This document shows positions 47,340-57,997 of a stretch of 64,000 bases of DNA, in pieces. Position numbers and translations under genes: made by a program. Every line of letters starts with the position of its first letter. The stretch's first letter is position 1. The stretch is from positions 1 to 64,000 of the forward strand of contig JAEOAD010002183.1 in the NCBI GenBank assembly GCA_036365145.1, written 5' to 3'. Under the pieces are notes generated by a model, which saw only the letters and a list, made by a program, of their open reading frames with translations, was not told the origin of the DNA and did not search any database. This DNA comes from Orientallactaga sibirica. Its lineage: Eukaryota > Chordata > Mammalia > Rodentia > Dipodidae.

Positions 47340-47982
47340 CCAGCAGAGCCAAAGATGAGTTTAGGAGGAGCAGCTTCATGGCTCCGGCTGTGGATAGGAA
47401 GGCATGCAGCTGAAACTGAGAGTAGATTTGACAGGTAAATTGGATAAAAGAGAAGATGAGATAGAGGTGTTGGCTTACGGTTTCTTAAAGGCTAGAAGCC
47501 CAAAGGGGGAAAGAGCACAAATTAGATTGGTGTTGAAAAGCCCTTCTTGGGATCCAAAAACTTTGAACCCTTGAGAGGAGTCAGATAGTGAGGAAGGAGA
47601 GAATGAGGTAAAGGTGATAGAAGATGCCTTTCAGATCCAACCTTTAATAGAAAGGAGGGAAAGATCCATGAATCAGTATGCAGCCAGAAGTGTTAATGAT
47701 GGTACTGTTCAGAAGACCATTATGATCAGGAAGTATTCTGCATCTGAACTACTTGTTTTGGGAAGGATTTTTAAGCAAACAGTAAAAGAACTTCTCACAT
47801 CTAGGCTGTGAGGTAGAGATAGGATCAGTCTGAGTGTTGTGGAAACAGGGAAACTGACTCACGTAACTGTCCATCCTTCTTTTGAGACAAAGGCTACATA
47901 GTCTGACATGATACAAAGGAAATCAGTTTCTGATGGCCTGGCTCATATGAGCCATTTGGGACATTTGGTTGTCACCATCTGA
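47340..47982 (+). pseudogene. Decayed ERV leader/gag region
   Basis: The sequence after the primer site is purine-rich with short open segments; the longest frame is 47614-47808 (65 codons, ending TSRL). Its KYSASELLVLG...FKQTVKELL segment is vaguely capsid-like, but I would not rely on it. A stop follows and no protease or polymerase follows: the internal region is cut short by a B1 at 47983 and then by LTR-like sequence. Non-functional remnant. Confidence 0.5.
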
Positions 47983-48115
47983 GGCCCTTCCTCCCAGCAC
48001 TCAGGAAGCAAAGGTAGGAAGGAGGATTGCTGTGAGTTTAAGACCACCCTGAGACTGCATAGTGAATTTTAGGTCAGCCAGGGCTAGAGTGAGACCCTAC
48101 CTCGGAAAAACAAAA
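47983..48115 (+). mobile_element. B1 SINE, 5'-truncated or diverged
   Basis: GCCCTTCCTCCCAGCACTCA corresponds to the GCCTTTAATCCCAGCACT part. The copy continues through CACCCTGAGACTGCATAGTG to GAGACCCTACCTCGGAAAAA. The first about 20 bp are missing. Confidence 0.88.
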
Positions 48116-48149
48116 CCCCTCCCATAAAAAGAGAGTGTGAGATCCAGAG

Positions 48150-48420
48150 GAAGGGGTAGAGTTTTGTATAGCAGTTTCCTCAGAATTGAAATATTCCTCC
48201 TGATGATGTCACCTAGTTAAGAAACAAAGGAGGAACTATTTTGGGGCAGAAGTTGGTATGTTCTAATATCAAGATTTAGGTGCCCATGGAACATGTCCAG
48301 GTGATTTCTGGTGGGAATTAACCTGAGTATTAGAAACCAAGTCACACCAAAGAAGTATAGATATGGGAGTTAGCAGCAGATCAGGAAAGTTACCAGCAGA
48401 TCAGTGTTGTCCTGCTGCAA
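48150..48420 (+). mobile_element. LTR-like sequence related to 46724
   Basis: GTATAGCAGTTTCCTCAGAA then TTGAAATATTCCTCCTGA aligns with the first about 60 bp of the LTR at 46724 and then diverges, with a weaker echo of CAGCAAATCAGG at 48372-48405. It may be the degraded 3' LTR or a related, older copy. Confidence 0.4.
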
Positions 48421-49019
48421 CAATGGAAACATTGTTTCACCCAAGAAGAAAATACAGAACAAAAGGGGAAACTGACAGAAAGAGAGAGAGAGAGACAGAC
48501 AGACAGAAACCATTAAAAAAGACAATGGAATAGTGGCCAGACACATAGTGGGAAGCTGAAAAGTAGTGAAACTGTAAGTGAAGTGAGAGGACAATTTTCA
48601 GAAGTTGAAAGCAGTCTCACACTGTGACACTGCAAGCCTCTAAGTTCAGGCATTGTCTTTGACCAAAGAAGTTCTGCCTACTCCTAAGAATGTCTTGAGT
48701 TCCTTTCTCTGCCTGGAGAAGATTATCTGTCTAGCAGTGAAAGTAGCAATAATCCCCCACTTTCTCTGCAGTGTTTCCTGGTCTCTTGCTGGTATAATAG
48801 TGACGACTGGTCTCTGGCTAGGTACTTGGCTTTCTCCTATTGTCATTTTGATGGGTCTTGGGTCTCCCCAAGTATTCATTGCTATCTATTAAAAGCAAGT
48901 TCTCTAACCAAGAGTAAGAGCAGCTTTGATCAAAGGGGATAAACATAGATATTTTAAAAGCTTTTTGATGAGCATAACATCTTTGTTTAGCCAAATAAAA
49001 GTGTAAGCTTCCCTCTAAG
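48421..49019. other. Unassigned; short (GA)n
   Basis: (GA)n/(CAGA)n at 48480-48509. The open frames at 48646-48892 have no recognisable domain. Confidence 0.35.
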
Positions 49020-49370
49020 CTCTATGACCTTTCAATCCATAGGCTTCTGGCGTGGTTCAGAGTATTAGGCATAAATTACCTCCCACTGAGCATGCCTCCC
49101 ATCCAAATAGAGAGTTGATTACTCCCATAACCTATGTGCCACTATTGCACTGGAGTGTACATCTTGCCTGACTGGTTGATTTTATAGATTGTAGGATTTA
49201 CTGATTGTTCACACTGTTGGTGACCATTATCACCTAGCAGCTTGCATAGCACTTTCTAGCACTATGACAGCCACCTAGCAGTGAGCTGTCTACCATCGTA
49301 GATCCAGCTTAATTTCTCAATGTCTGGCAACTGAAGAATGTGATCCCTCATGTTTGACCTCAGGCCTTCA
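49020..49370. mobile_element. Probable rodent interspersed repeat
   Basis: TTGATTACTCCCATAACCTA, GCCACTATTGCACTGGAGTG and AGCAGCTTGCATAGCAC recall a recurrent rodent (L1-linked) repeat. From memory only; family and orientation are not assigned. Confidence 0.3.
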
Positions 49371-49627
49371 CACACATACATATCACTTACACATGAAAAA
49401 AATGTAAAGAAGTTTTAGATATACATTAAATAACCCTTGGCAATCTTGTTTGCAATATTTCTTTAACTAGGAAATCCTTTTCCAAGAATAGTTCAATGAT
49501 TTCAGCCACATTTGAAGAACTTTATATTTTTTTAATGTTTAGCTCAATTTTATGAAGTTTTACTATTATGAAGTTTTCTGCTTCCTTGTGTTGGTGTAAC
49601 TTCTTTCTTTTTGGAGAAAAAAATATA

Positions 49628-49999
49628 TGGTGTGTGTGTGTGTGTAGATTATGTGAGACATGGTATTTTATGGTGTTATGTGTGGTGTGTGCATGTGTGT
49701 ATGCAGATGTGCCACCATGTATGTGTGTTTGTGGTGGCCAGAGGAGAACTTGGTGTCCATCTCTATCACTCAACCATGTACTTCCTTGAGACTATCTTCT
49801 TCCTCAACCTGCAGCTGCTGCTTTTAGTCAGCCAGTCCCAGTGATTCTTTCTCCAGTCTCTGCAGACTAGAGTTACAGAAGAACACAGCCATGGCCTACC
49901 TTTTTTTTTTTCAATGTAGGTTCTGGGACACTTAAACTGGAGCAGTACCACGCCCTCTTGGGCCTTCATACTTAAGACACAAATGTTCTTAACCATCTC
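49628..49999 (-). mobile_element. B4-type SINE, old
   Basis: (TG)n-rich left part, GTGGCCAGAGGAGAACTTGG, CTTGAGACTATCTTCTTCC, GACTAGAGTTACAG and TTCTTAACCATCTCC at the right keep the reverse B4 order. Confidence 0.6.
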
Positions 50000-51958
50000 C
50001 TTCCTTTTTCTTTCTTTCCTTTTCTTTTTTTAAACTGCTAATATATCCTTCCTAACTCTTTTCTGCTCCCACCTCAGATTTAGACAGATCATTTCTTCGA
50101 TTCTGATGGCAACATTTCCCATTAAGTAATTACACACTCTAATGCTGGCCTGCACACATCTGGGTGATTGACAGATAACTTGTTTAGAGGATTGGAAACA
50201 AATAAAAGTGACATTCATGCATTCAAAAACAACTTGGTTGGGAAATAAATCTTTAGCGGGGGAAAAATGACTCTCTCTTTGCTAAGAAATAACATTATAA
50301 TTTATCATTTACTGGGGAAGAAGAATGCATTTTGAGAATTGCATCAGACTAAAACTGATTACAGATATTAAGCAATGTCTCCATAATCCATTAGTCACCA
50401 CGTATGTGACAGCTGAGTGCCTCTGAAGGTGGGAACTGATGAGTCACTGACTGTGTTACTGCACTGCCATAATTGTTAGCATTGTAAACAATGGTATATG
50501 ATTTGGAGAACAGATTAAAGAGAATGAAGTATTTTGTTCCATCTCTTCTAGAAAGAAGAAACGAGATGTTATTTCACTGTGACATTAACTATTGATTTGG
50601 GTTTTTGTTTGTGTATAGTTCCTAATACTTATGATAGAGAATTATTCATGACTTAGTCATTTCAAAAGCCTCCAAAGATGATTTTTTACACTGTTTTTAC
50701 TTTGTTTTATTGCTTCTGAAATAAAGTGAACCCCAGTGTTAGTAAGTTGAAAGGTTCTAGAAAGCTGAGCTAGTGCTATGTACTCAGGACCCCCAAAGGC
50801 TTCAGATCTGGATAAAAATAACAATAGAAGTCAAGTGGTGGTAAAATTGGTGAGATAGGGCAACATTACAGTGAGCTCATAGATCGCTTACTCATACTGC
50901 TATTTGTCATTTGTCACTTTTATCTATGCTGTATTTATTTCAGATCATTTCATTATTATACTGGGCTATAAATATCTCAACACAGAGATTCTATCTTACA
51001 AGATTTTGCTCTCTCCTTAGAACCTAGGTCAGTAATGTATTATGTGGTAAATAAAACATTAATTTGCTTGTAAATGAGTATCTTGAATCATTGTATTTAT
51101 TATAGCTCAACTCTATTGTCTCAGTTCTGTAACAACAACAACAACAACAACAAAGATACAGCTAGATTAACCAATGTTGCATAATAGTAAACTATAATGG
51201 TTCTTAGAATGGACAATTGTATTTTTTCCTAATAGTCTTGGCTTTTATTTTTAAAGAATATTGTATAATATGTATATATCATTTGGAGTAATCCTTTTGA
51301 GAAAAAAGTTTATTTTCTAGAGAAAACATTTTAATGTCAAGCCTTCCAGGCACCCATACCATGTTCAACAGAGTACAAGGTAGTGATTGCAACACAGGTC
51401 TCTCTGCAACTGAACATTTCCCAGGACAACAAACCAAATGTGGATATTTTCAAAGATAAAACAGCCTGCATAAATAAATATATAAATGTTCATAAATGTC
51501 ACACTAGTGCTTTGTTTACACACATCTTTTGCAGAGAGCATCCTTCATAATCTTCCTTCTGGACACACCCAGGTCACTCATCTTAATTCTCTCCATTATA
51601 CATTCCTTATATTATCTTACATTCTTTGTATTAAACCTTCAGTACTTTCTATATATTTCTACTTACTAGTACAGTGACTATAAATAATAGTTGCTGACCA
51701 AGTAGAAGTTTCTCTGTGTGCATTGGTCAGGAGCCCTGGCTCCTTTACTTCAGTTGTGTGTCACCATGATCACCACTGCCCAGGACTTACTATTCTCTCT
51801 GAACTGGGTGGGAAAGATAGAGTCAAGAGCGGGAGACTTCCTTTGTCTTAAGGCAAAGACTTGAAAATTTCACAGATCACCTTCTTTTTCATCTACTGGC
51901 TAGAATTTAGTCAAATAGTTTTGACTGATAGAAATATCCATTTAAATATGTAGCTAAA
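50000..51958. other. Longest repeat-poor block
   Basis: Nearly 2 kb with only a (CAA)n run (51131-51154) and simple T-rich bits. No coding frame is convincing. The part 50220-50600 has the look of constrained non-coding sequence, with facing SOX-like cores, but conservation cannot be tested here. Confidence 0.45.
51131..51154 (+). repeat. (CAA)n microsatellite
   Basis: Eight tandem AAC/CAA units. Confidence 0.93.
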
Positions 51959-52200
51959 GGCTGGAAAGATGGCTTAGCAGTTAAGGTGCTTGGCTGAAAA
52001 GCCTAATGACCCAGGTTCAGTTCCCCAGTACCCACGTAAGCCAGATGCCCAAGGTGACACATGCATCCCAAGTTCATTTGCAGTGGCTAGAGGCCCTGTC
52101 ATGTCCATTCTTTATCTGCCTCCTTCTATGTATGTATGTATGTATGTATGTATGTATGTATGTATGTACCTATCATCTATCTCTCTCTCAAATAAATAAC
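51959..52200 (+). mobile_element. DIP/B2-type SINE with (TATG)n
   Basis: Head GGCTGGAAAGATGGCTTAGC, B box GGTTCAGTTCC, and a (TATG)n expansion at 52127-52168 in the pyrimidine part, then CAAATAAATAA tail. Confidence 0.93.
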
Positions 52201-52269
52201 ACAGACAAATTGAGGAAAAATGTAAGACAAATTGAAATAAGGGCTGTATTACCAGAATGGTGATTGAAG

Positions 52270-53131
52270 GCAAAACTTAAAGTTTTAAAGCTCTAAGAGC
52301 ATTTGCATTTCTTTCTATTTAGCTGGGCTGGTTAGCCATGGTAAACTTCAATTTTGAGCAAACAGAGCTCCATGGTAGGCCTTGCACAATACTGGTATAT
52401 CCAAAGCATCTTAGGGTCTCCATGCAAACCACAGTCTATATTTCAATGGTTTCACTGTCTAGAAGCTCCTGGAACTGTGTGAACTTTAAGACCCATTCCA
52501 TGTAATTTTTTATGCTTTCTAAACCAATACCAGGTGTGCAGGACACAGCCATATTGTTAATTTGGGGACTAAATAAATCATCACCTTGAAAAGCATGTTT
52601 CTTTCTTCTAAAGAGTTTGTATTCTTACCATTCAGTCTTTCCTTAGGCATCCTTTCCATTGTCTCAATGTATAGTAGTTGGCTTATCTTCCTTAAGATTG
52701 CTAATGTGTTTGACAATAGCTGCTTCAAATAACCTAAAGCCAGATTTTGTGCCTATAAAACTTATTTGATTTTTTCCAATTTTAAATCTTATATCTCTCA
52801 TTTCCATATCTTTAGCCAAGCACATCAGTCCACTACAAATTTGACCTTGACCAAACTTTCCGGGCATGGGCAGTAGAATGAAGCCAGTCCTTATGCCAGT
52901 AGCCCAGTTCTCTTTAGTCTTTCCTTACCCTTTGAAAGTTTATAAGCCAAACCTCAAAATACAATTTTCTTTCTACTTAGCATTTTCAAACTCTCACCAG
53001 AATAGTCCATAAAACTTGTTTACCACTCTGGAAAGGCATCTTCAGTTGCAAATATCAGTCTATGCCCATTCCTCTAAAACAAAAGTTCCAAAAGACCAAA
53101 ATCCATATGGTTAGACTTATTTCACAGCAAA
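52270..53131 (-). mobile_element. MaLR internal region, decayed
   Basis: Read on the minus strand it follows directly from the primer binding site and includes AAATAAGTCTAACCATATGG and ATTTTGGTCTTTTGGAAC, then GAGAGTTTGAAAATGC, which I recognise as MaLR internal sequence. It has no intact open frame; the minus frames at 52519-52867 are fragments. The lower boundary is uncertain. Confidence 0.65.
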
Positions 53132-53149
53132 ATCCCACTCCTGGTACCA
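53132..53149 (-). promoter_or_regulatory. ERVL/MaLR primer binding site (tRNA-Leu type)
   Basis: On the minus strand TGGTACCAGGAGTGGGAT lies 5 bp after the LTR end, the position and form of the leucine-type primer site of ERVL-class elements. Confidence 0.7.
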
Positions 53150-53154
53150 ATTTC

Positions 53155-53480
53155 TGTAGTAGTCGGCTTTACATCATTGGAATGAACCTCCAAATCAGGT
53201 ACAGTTTATGGGAGGAAGGGATTTATTGAAGCTTACAGATCCAGGAGAAGTTCCATAATGGCTACAAAGAGAAAACCCATCACCAAAAGCAAGAGCAAAA
53301 ACTGGCAGCCAAATAGCAGGGATCCCAGGCAAAACTCCAACTGCTCTGTTTATAACTTAGACTGGAATTCCAGATCCACTCCAAACACACCTTAGGGCTA
53401 GACCCTAGCATCCACCCACAGTGATACCTCCTCTAGCCAGGCAAAGGAGTTACAAGCTTTAATAAACTCCTGAAGCTTTT
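53155..53480 (-). mobile_element. 5' LTR of MaLR/ERVL element
   Basis: The TG at 53155 is the reversed CA end. GTTTATGGGAGGAAGGGATT, TTATTGAAGCTTACAGATCC and AGTTCCATAATGGC match the LTRs at 23473, 59999 and 60253. Position next to the primer site makes it the 5' LTR. Its U3 side (above 53440) is truncated or worn. Confidence 0.78.
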
Positions 53481-54379
53481 CCAAGAATTTCAGGAACTTG
53501 GTAATAATTCCAAAGCATTGCTCTCCTCATACAAAGGAGGCATGGTTATTTTATTTGGGAAGCCTATACATATTTGATAGGAAAGCACTTTAGGGGTAAG
53601 CACATTCATGAACATGCTAAATGAAGGAGTGCATAGCTGAGTATGTACAAATTGAGGTCATAATTCATGAAGGAAAGTTAGCAGACATATTTTTGGTCAC
53701 ACATAGTTTAAGGTCAATGGAGCACATGGAGAACTTAAGATGGCAGAAAGGAATACCACATAAAGTTTAGCTAAAACAACAACAACAACAACAGAATAGT
53801 ATGGAGCTCCAATATTATAGGAGTTTGTCAAAAATACCTGCGTCACTTGGTAGCTAACAAGACCCCTGGAGACATGTCAGTCCTCCTTCTTCAAGATTCA
53901 GAGATGGAGGTTATTCCTGGGGAAGCCCTTCCAGATGGATGGGGGCAGTGCATCTTCCAAGTTAGAGACATGAAACCCTTTTGATGCTAAAGTGAGATAT
54001 ATCTTAGGATCACCAGGGATTATAACACTATAGCTTGAATATTTTTCATAATTATTTTACTGTAATGTTTTTTGAAACATATCTTGACACATTATCCCAG
54101 GCTGTTCTACAACTCACTAGGTAGCCCCAGCTGGGATTTAAACAACATTTTATAATACATCTAGTTATGATATAAACTGTGAGTCACAACAGTAAGGTTG
54201 GTATTCCTAACTTAAGTAGCCCAGAAAATAGAGTTAATATCGTGAGGAATTCAGGCCAACACAGTTAGGCTTATCTAAAATAGTAAGACAAAATAGATAC
54301 TTATTGTTGTATGTGATTTTATGCTTCTAGTTAAGGCACAAAAGAACATAAATATTCAGATAATTAAAATATATAAATA
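53481..54379. other. Unassigned; (CAA)n at 53774-53793
   Basis: Apart from the short (CAA)n no element is recognised. Confidence 0.4.
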
Positions 54380-54560
54380 AGGGATGAAGAGATGACTCAG
54401 CTTGCTTGCAAAACCTGACAGCCTGGTTTCAATTCCCGCGTACCCATGTGAAAGCAGATGCACAAAGTGGCACATGCATCTGGAGTTAGCTTGAAGAGGC
54501 AAGAGGTCCTAGCACATGCCCATTCTCTCTCTTATTGCAAATAAATAAATAACATATATA
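54380..54560 (+). mobile_element. DIP/B2-type SINE, old and short
   Basis: AAGAGATGACTCAGCTTGCT head, GGTTTCAATTCCCGCGTACC, CATCTGGAGTTAGCTTGAAG body and CAAATAAATAAATAA tail. Confidence 0.88.
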
Positions 54561-54624
54561 CTAATATATATATTATATAATATATAATAAATAAATATAT
54601 AATGTGTGTGCATGTGTGTGTGTT

Positions 54625-54676
<52 letters not shown>
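54561..54676 (+). repeat. (AT)-rich and (TG)n microsatellite
   Basis: AT-rich run to 54602, then TG dinucleotides 54603-54676. Confidence 0.95.
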
Positions 54677-54678
<2 letters not shown>

Positions 54679-54956
54679 GATCAGCCAGGAGTATAAGGCA
54701 AAGTGTAAGTGTAGTGCTTAGCTTTACTTACTCAACTTTTCTTTGTTGTATGGGTTTTGGTTCTGGTTCACAGGAGTATGAGTTAGTTAGCCTACTTGAA
54801 TCTCTTTTAGTTCTTGTGCCCTCTTCCCTATAGTATGTTCAATTTAAGGAGTCACACTATGTGATTTAAGGGAAGAGTAACTAGTTAATAAAATTAAATA
54901 AAGTCCTATCTTAATTGGGTTAGGCTGTTCCTGAGGGGCCTCTGGTTTCCAAGTTT

Positions 54957-55620
54957 TTAAATATACCTAATCCCCTGGTTCATAGGAGTACTTTTTATTG
55001 CTGGAGAAGGATGTTTTTGGTTTGACACCCAGTAAGTGTTGACATCATCTGGCCTACATTGATTATGCTTAATTTTCAGTTCAATTTCCACAGCAGGGTG
55101 TACATTAGAGCTAGTTCCCCCTGGAAAGAGCCTTCCACACATCATTTTCAAGGGGGAAAGTATAAATTTCCCTTTGGGGAGAGCTCTGATGTGGGTCAGA
55201 GCAGTAAGTTGATGTTTCAACCAGTGTTCATGAGCATTTTGACTGGTTTCTCAAGGTAACTGTAAGTTTGAGGGTGACCTTTTTAGTTTTGCAGGAGATA
55301 GGATCCCTGCTATGCTTGCAGTCGCCATCACATCACTGGCACTGGGAAAGCCTGCTCAATATCTTTGAAATGAATGTAAGTCCATTGTCAATATGGATCA
55401 CTTGCAGGAGGCCAGACCTGGGATTCATTTCTTTTAAAGTACTTTTATAATTTTTCCAGCTTTTCCAGTTCTACAAGGAAGGCTTCTATACACCCTGTAA
55501 AAATTTCCACAAGAACTAAGAAAAATTTAAATCCTCCAGAGGTGGTTGGCATCACTGTAAATCCATCTGTCAGTCCCTCACACAGCCCATTTTAAAGTTG
55601 GTCAGCATGCCCTGTCACAG
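54957..55620 (-). pseudogene. Class I retroviral pol (integrase) remnant
   Basis: Minus-strand translation shows integrase-core landmarks in three frames. FFLVLVEIFTGCIEAF (about 55478-55531) corresponds to the first catalytic Asp segment, with Asp replaced by Glu and the usual Trp by Cys. SGLLQVIHIDNGLTFISK (about 55366-55425) corresponds to the second Asp-Asn-Gly segment. HIRALPKGKFILSPLKMMCG, in the open frame 54957-55220, corresponds to the C-terminal R..P....SP..M..G element. The frame changes between them (codon phase differs) and stops such as that after LEKLEKL show it is dead. Pattern is gammaretrovirus-like. No LTR of this provirus could be linked. Confidence 0.72.
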
Positions 55621-55966
55621 CATTACTTAATGTCACTTGGTTGTCACTTAAGTCCAAAGTCACTTCCTCTGAGAAACCTTCCACACCTAAGTCTGATCTA
55701 GATGTTCCTCCTGAATAATCCAAAGTTTTATTTTGAAATCCTTTATTATATCTACAATGACATATTTTCAAAATAAGATCACTTTTGCAGGTTTCATTCC
55801 CAAGTAGCATTGTCTATTAGCTTGGCAGTGTTTAAATGCTCAATAACACAGAACATGCTGATGTACTTGTAATTTAAATAGTATTTTATCTGACTTTCAT
55901 CTTCTTAGTATCTTAACTGACTCCTAAAATTTTATTTTGGGAGGATTAAAAAATTTAACAATACAG
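55621..55966. other. Possible further pol sequence, unassigned
   Basis: May continue upstream pol of the remnant (for example the minus open frame 55592-55810) but no motif is legible. Confidence 0.3.
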
Positions 55967-56188
55967 GGACTGGAGAGATGGCTTAGCAGTTAAGGCTTAT
56001 GCCTGTGAAGCCTAAGGACCCTGGTTCGATTCTCCAGATCCCATGTAAGCCAGATGCACATGGTGGCGCATGCATCTGGAGTTCATTTGCAGTGGCTGGA
56101 GGCTCTGGCACACCCATTCTCACTCTCTCTCCCTCTCTCTGTCTCTAATAAATAAATAAATAAATAAATAAAATCTTTAAAAAATAAA
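55967..56188 (+). mobile_element. DIP/B2-type SINE
   Basis: Head GGGACTGGAGAGATGGCTTAG-like, B box GGTTCGATTCT, CATGCATCTGGAGTTCATTT and (AAAT)n tail. A 19-bp target duplication with one mismatch (AAAAAATTTAACAATACAG at 55948-55966, AAAAAATTTAACAGTACAG at 56189-56207). Confidence 0.96.
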
Positions 56189-56207
56189 AAAAAATTTAAC
56201 AGTACAG

Positions 56208-56365
56208 CCAGTCATGATGGCACACACCTTTAATGGTAGCAACTTGGGAGGCAGAGGTAGGAGGATCACTGTGAGTTTGAGGCCAACTTGAGACTACATA
56301 GTGAATTCCAGGTCAGCCCAGACTAGAGCAAGACCCTGCCTCAGAAAAACCAACCAAACAAACAA
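56208..56365 (+). mobile_element. B1 SINE
   Basis: CCAGTCATGATGGCACACAC head, TTTAATGGTAGCAACTTGGG, AGACTACATAGTGAATTCCA and CAGAAAAACCAACCAAACAA tail. It starts exactly at the end of the DIP target repeat. Confidence 0.93.
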
Positions 56366-57305
56366 AAACAATGCAACAATATAATTTAATTCTAATTCCT
56401 TGGAGCAATGATAATATTTTGGGATGGGTTTTAAGAACAATGATTTCAGAGTTCTGGTATTAAAAATAATTATTTTCATTTGGCTATTTTGTTTTTTCAA
56501 GCAGTCTTATTACTGTGTAGCATAGGCTAGCCCCAACCTGAACTCAAGATTCTCCTGCCTTTATCTCCCAAGGGGAAACATTACAGGAATATGCCATCTT
56601 ACTGTGCAATATAATTGCTTATAATATTACTTCTAGTAGCACTGACTCAAAACTTTGCAAATACTTGTGAGGAGAGTTCTCTTTGAAAAGTCAGTGGACT
56701 GAGGGCTTAAGAAACTACCCTAGTTTGATGAAATGACAAGATTCTGGATTTTGTCATTGGGAATGAGGAATTTTCTCCATATATTTTATCAGGAAGTCAG
56801 TACCTTAGACATGATGTTTAACTTCCATGAGGGAACAGTATTTCATGATAGGCCCTTTTTGGGGGGTGGGAAGCAGAGAAACAACTATTACAAGTGGTTA
56901 CAAAGTGGGTGAATATTTTTGTTTCAATATTAAAGGCCTGTGTAAGGAAAAATATAGTGGTATAGTTTAACAATGGATCAACAAATATAATAGAAAGAGT
57001 GAGGATTCTGTATGATGTGATTTTTTTTTTTTTTTAAGAAATTCAATTTTTCTTTCCTTACAATTGGGGGAAATTTGTGAAATAATAAAAAACTACACAA
57101 CTCAATGTAATATATGAAATAGGATTATAATGATGGAAGTATGCCCTGTATCATAGAAGTGTATCTTTGATCTACCAATATTTTTAATAATTCCATTTTT
57201 ATTGAAGCTGTCTGGTACTTTTAGTGAAAATGAGCATAGATATAAATAAATGTCTGGAAGGATGTGTCTAAGATGTATTCAGGTCTTGACCTTAACAATG
57301 TTTTT
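56366..57305. other. Repeat-poor AT-rich stretch
   Basis: Possible worn reverse B1-like bit at 56496-56600 (CTGTGTAGCATAGGCTAGCC...CTTTATCTCCCAAGG). Otherwise nothing assignable. Confidence 0.4.
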
Positions 57306-57508
57306 TTTAAAATATTTTATTTATTTATTTGAGGGGAGAAAGAGACACACAGAGAATATGGGCATGCCAGGGCATCCAACCACTGCAAATGGACTCCAGA
57401 TGCATTTGCCCCCTTGTGCATCTGGCTTATGTGGGTCCTGGAGAATTGAACCAGGATCCTTTGGCTTTGCAGGCAAACACCTTAACTGCTAAGCCATCTC
57501 TCCATCCC
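57306..57508 (-). mobile_element. DIP/B2-type SINE
   Basis: AAATA tail on the left, CCAGATGCATTTGCCCCCTT, AAGCCATCTCTCCATCCCC head. Flanked by CTTAACAATGTTTT (57291) and CTTAACAATTTTTT (57510). Confidence 0.94.
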
Positions 57509-57523
57509 CCTTAACAATTTTTT

Positions 57524-57847
57524 TTTTTTTTTTTTTTGAGAGAGAGACAAAGAGAAAATGGGCACACCAGGGCCGTTTCAGCCTCTATGAATGAACTCCA
57601 AATGCCTGTGCCCCCTTGTGTGCATGTGTGACATTGCAAGCTTGCATCACTTTTTTTGTTTCTTTGTTTTGTTTTGTTTTTGTTTTTCAAGGTAGAGTCT
57701 TGCCCATGACCTTGCTATGGAATCAGGGTGGCCTTTTTGCATCTGCCTGTGCTGAACTTGCATCACTTTTGCATCACCTGGAGATTCAAACAAGTGTTCT
57801 TAGGCTTTACAGGCAGGCACCTTAACCATTGAGCCATCTCTCCAGCC
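57524..57847 (-). mobile_element. DIP-type SINE, long subtype, interrupted
   Basis: Poly-T, GAGAGAGAGACAAAGAGAAA, TGTGTGCATGTGTGACATTG extra block and AGCCATCTCTCCAGCCC head. Target CAACAATGTTTT follows at 57849. A B1-like element splits the TTGCATCACTTT part. Confidence 0.88.
57655..57756 (-). mobile_element. B1-like insert, internally deleted
   Basis: TTTTTCAAGGTAGAGTCTTG and ATGGAATCAGGGTGGCC with several deletions. A perfect 14-bp duplication CTTGCATCACTTTT (57641-57654 and 57757-57770) shows it landed inside the long DIP. Confidence 0.75.
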
Positions 57848-57997
57848 CAACAATGTTTTTATAAGAGTTATGGCCCCACTCTGTAGAGGTATCATGTCAT
57901 CTTAAAGGGGCACTCCAGAGTGCTGGCAATCTGATTAGTTGCTGGTTGCAGTACATAGTGGCATACCAGCTTGAGCACATTAGAAAAGTGATCATTC

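Noticed and set aside
48646..48892. Facing open frames of 77 and 79 codons
   Set aside because: No domain, no promoter or polyA context, and length within chance for this composition.
52127..52168. Regular short repeats as a CRISPR array
   Set aside because: (TATG)n, (CA)n, (AAAT)n and similar runs are microsatellites with no spacers, and the genome is mammalian.
53774..53793. (CAA)n as a coding polyglutamine tract
   Set aside because: No open frame or exon context surrounds it; simple microsatellite.
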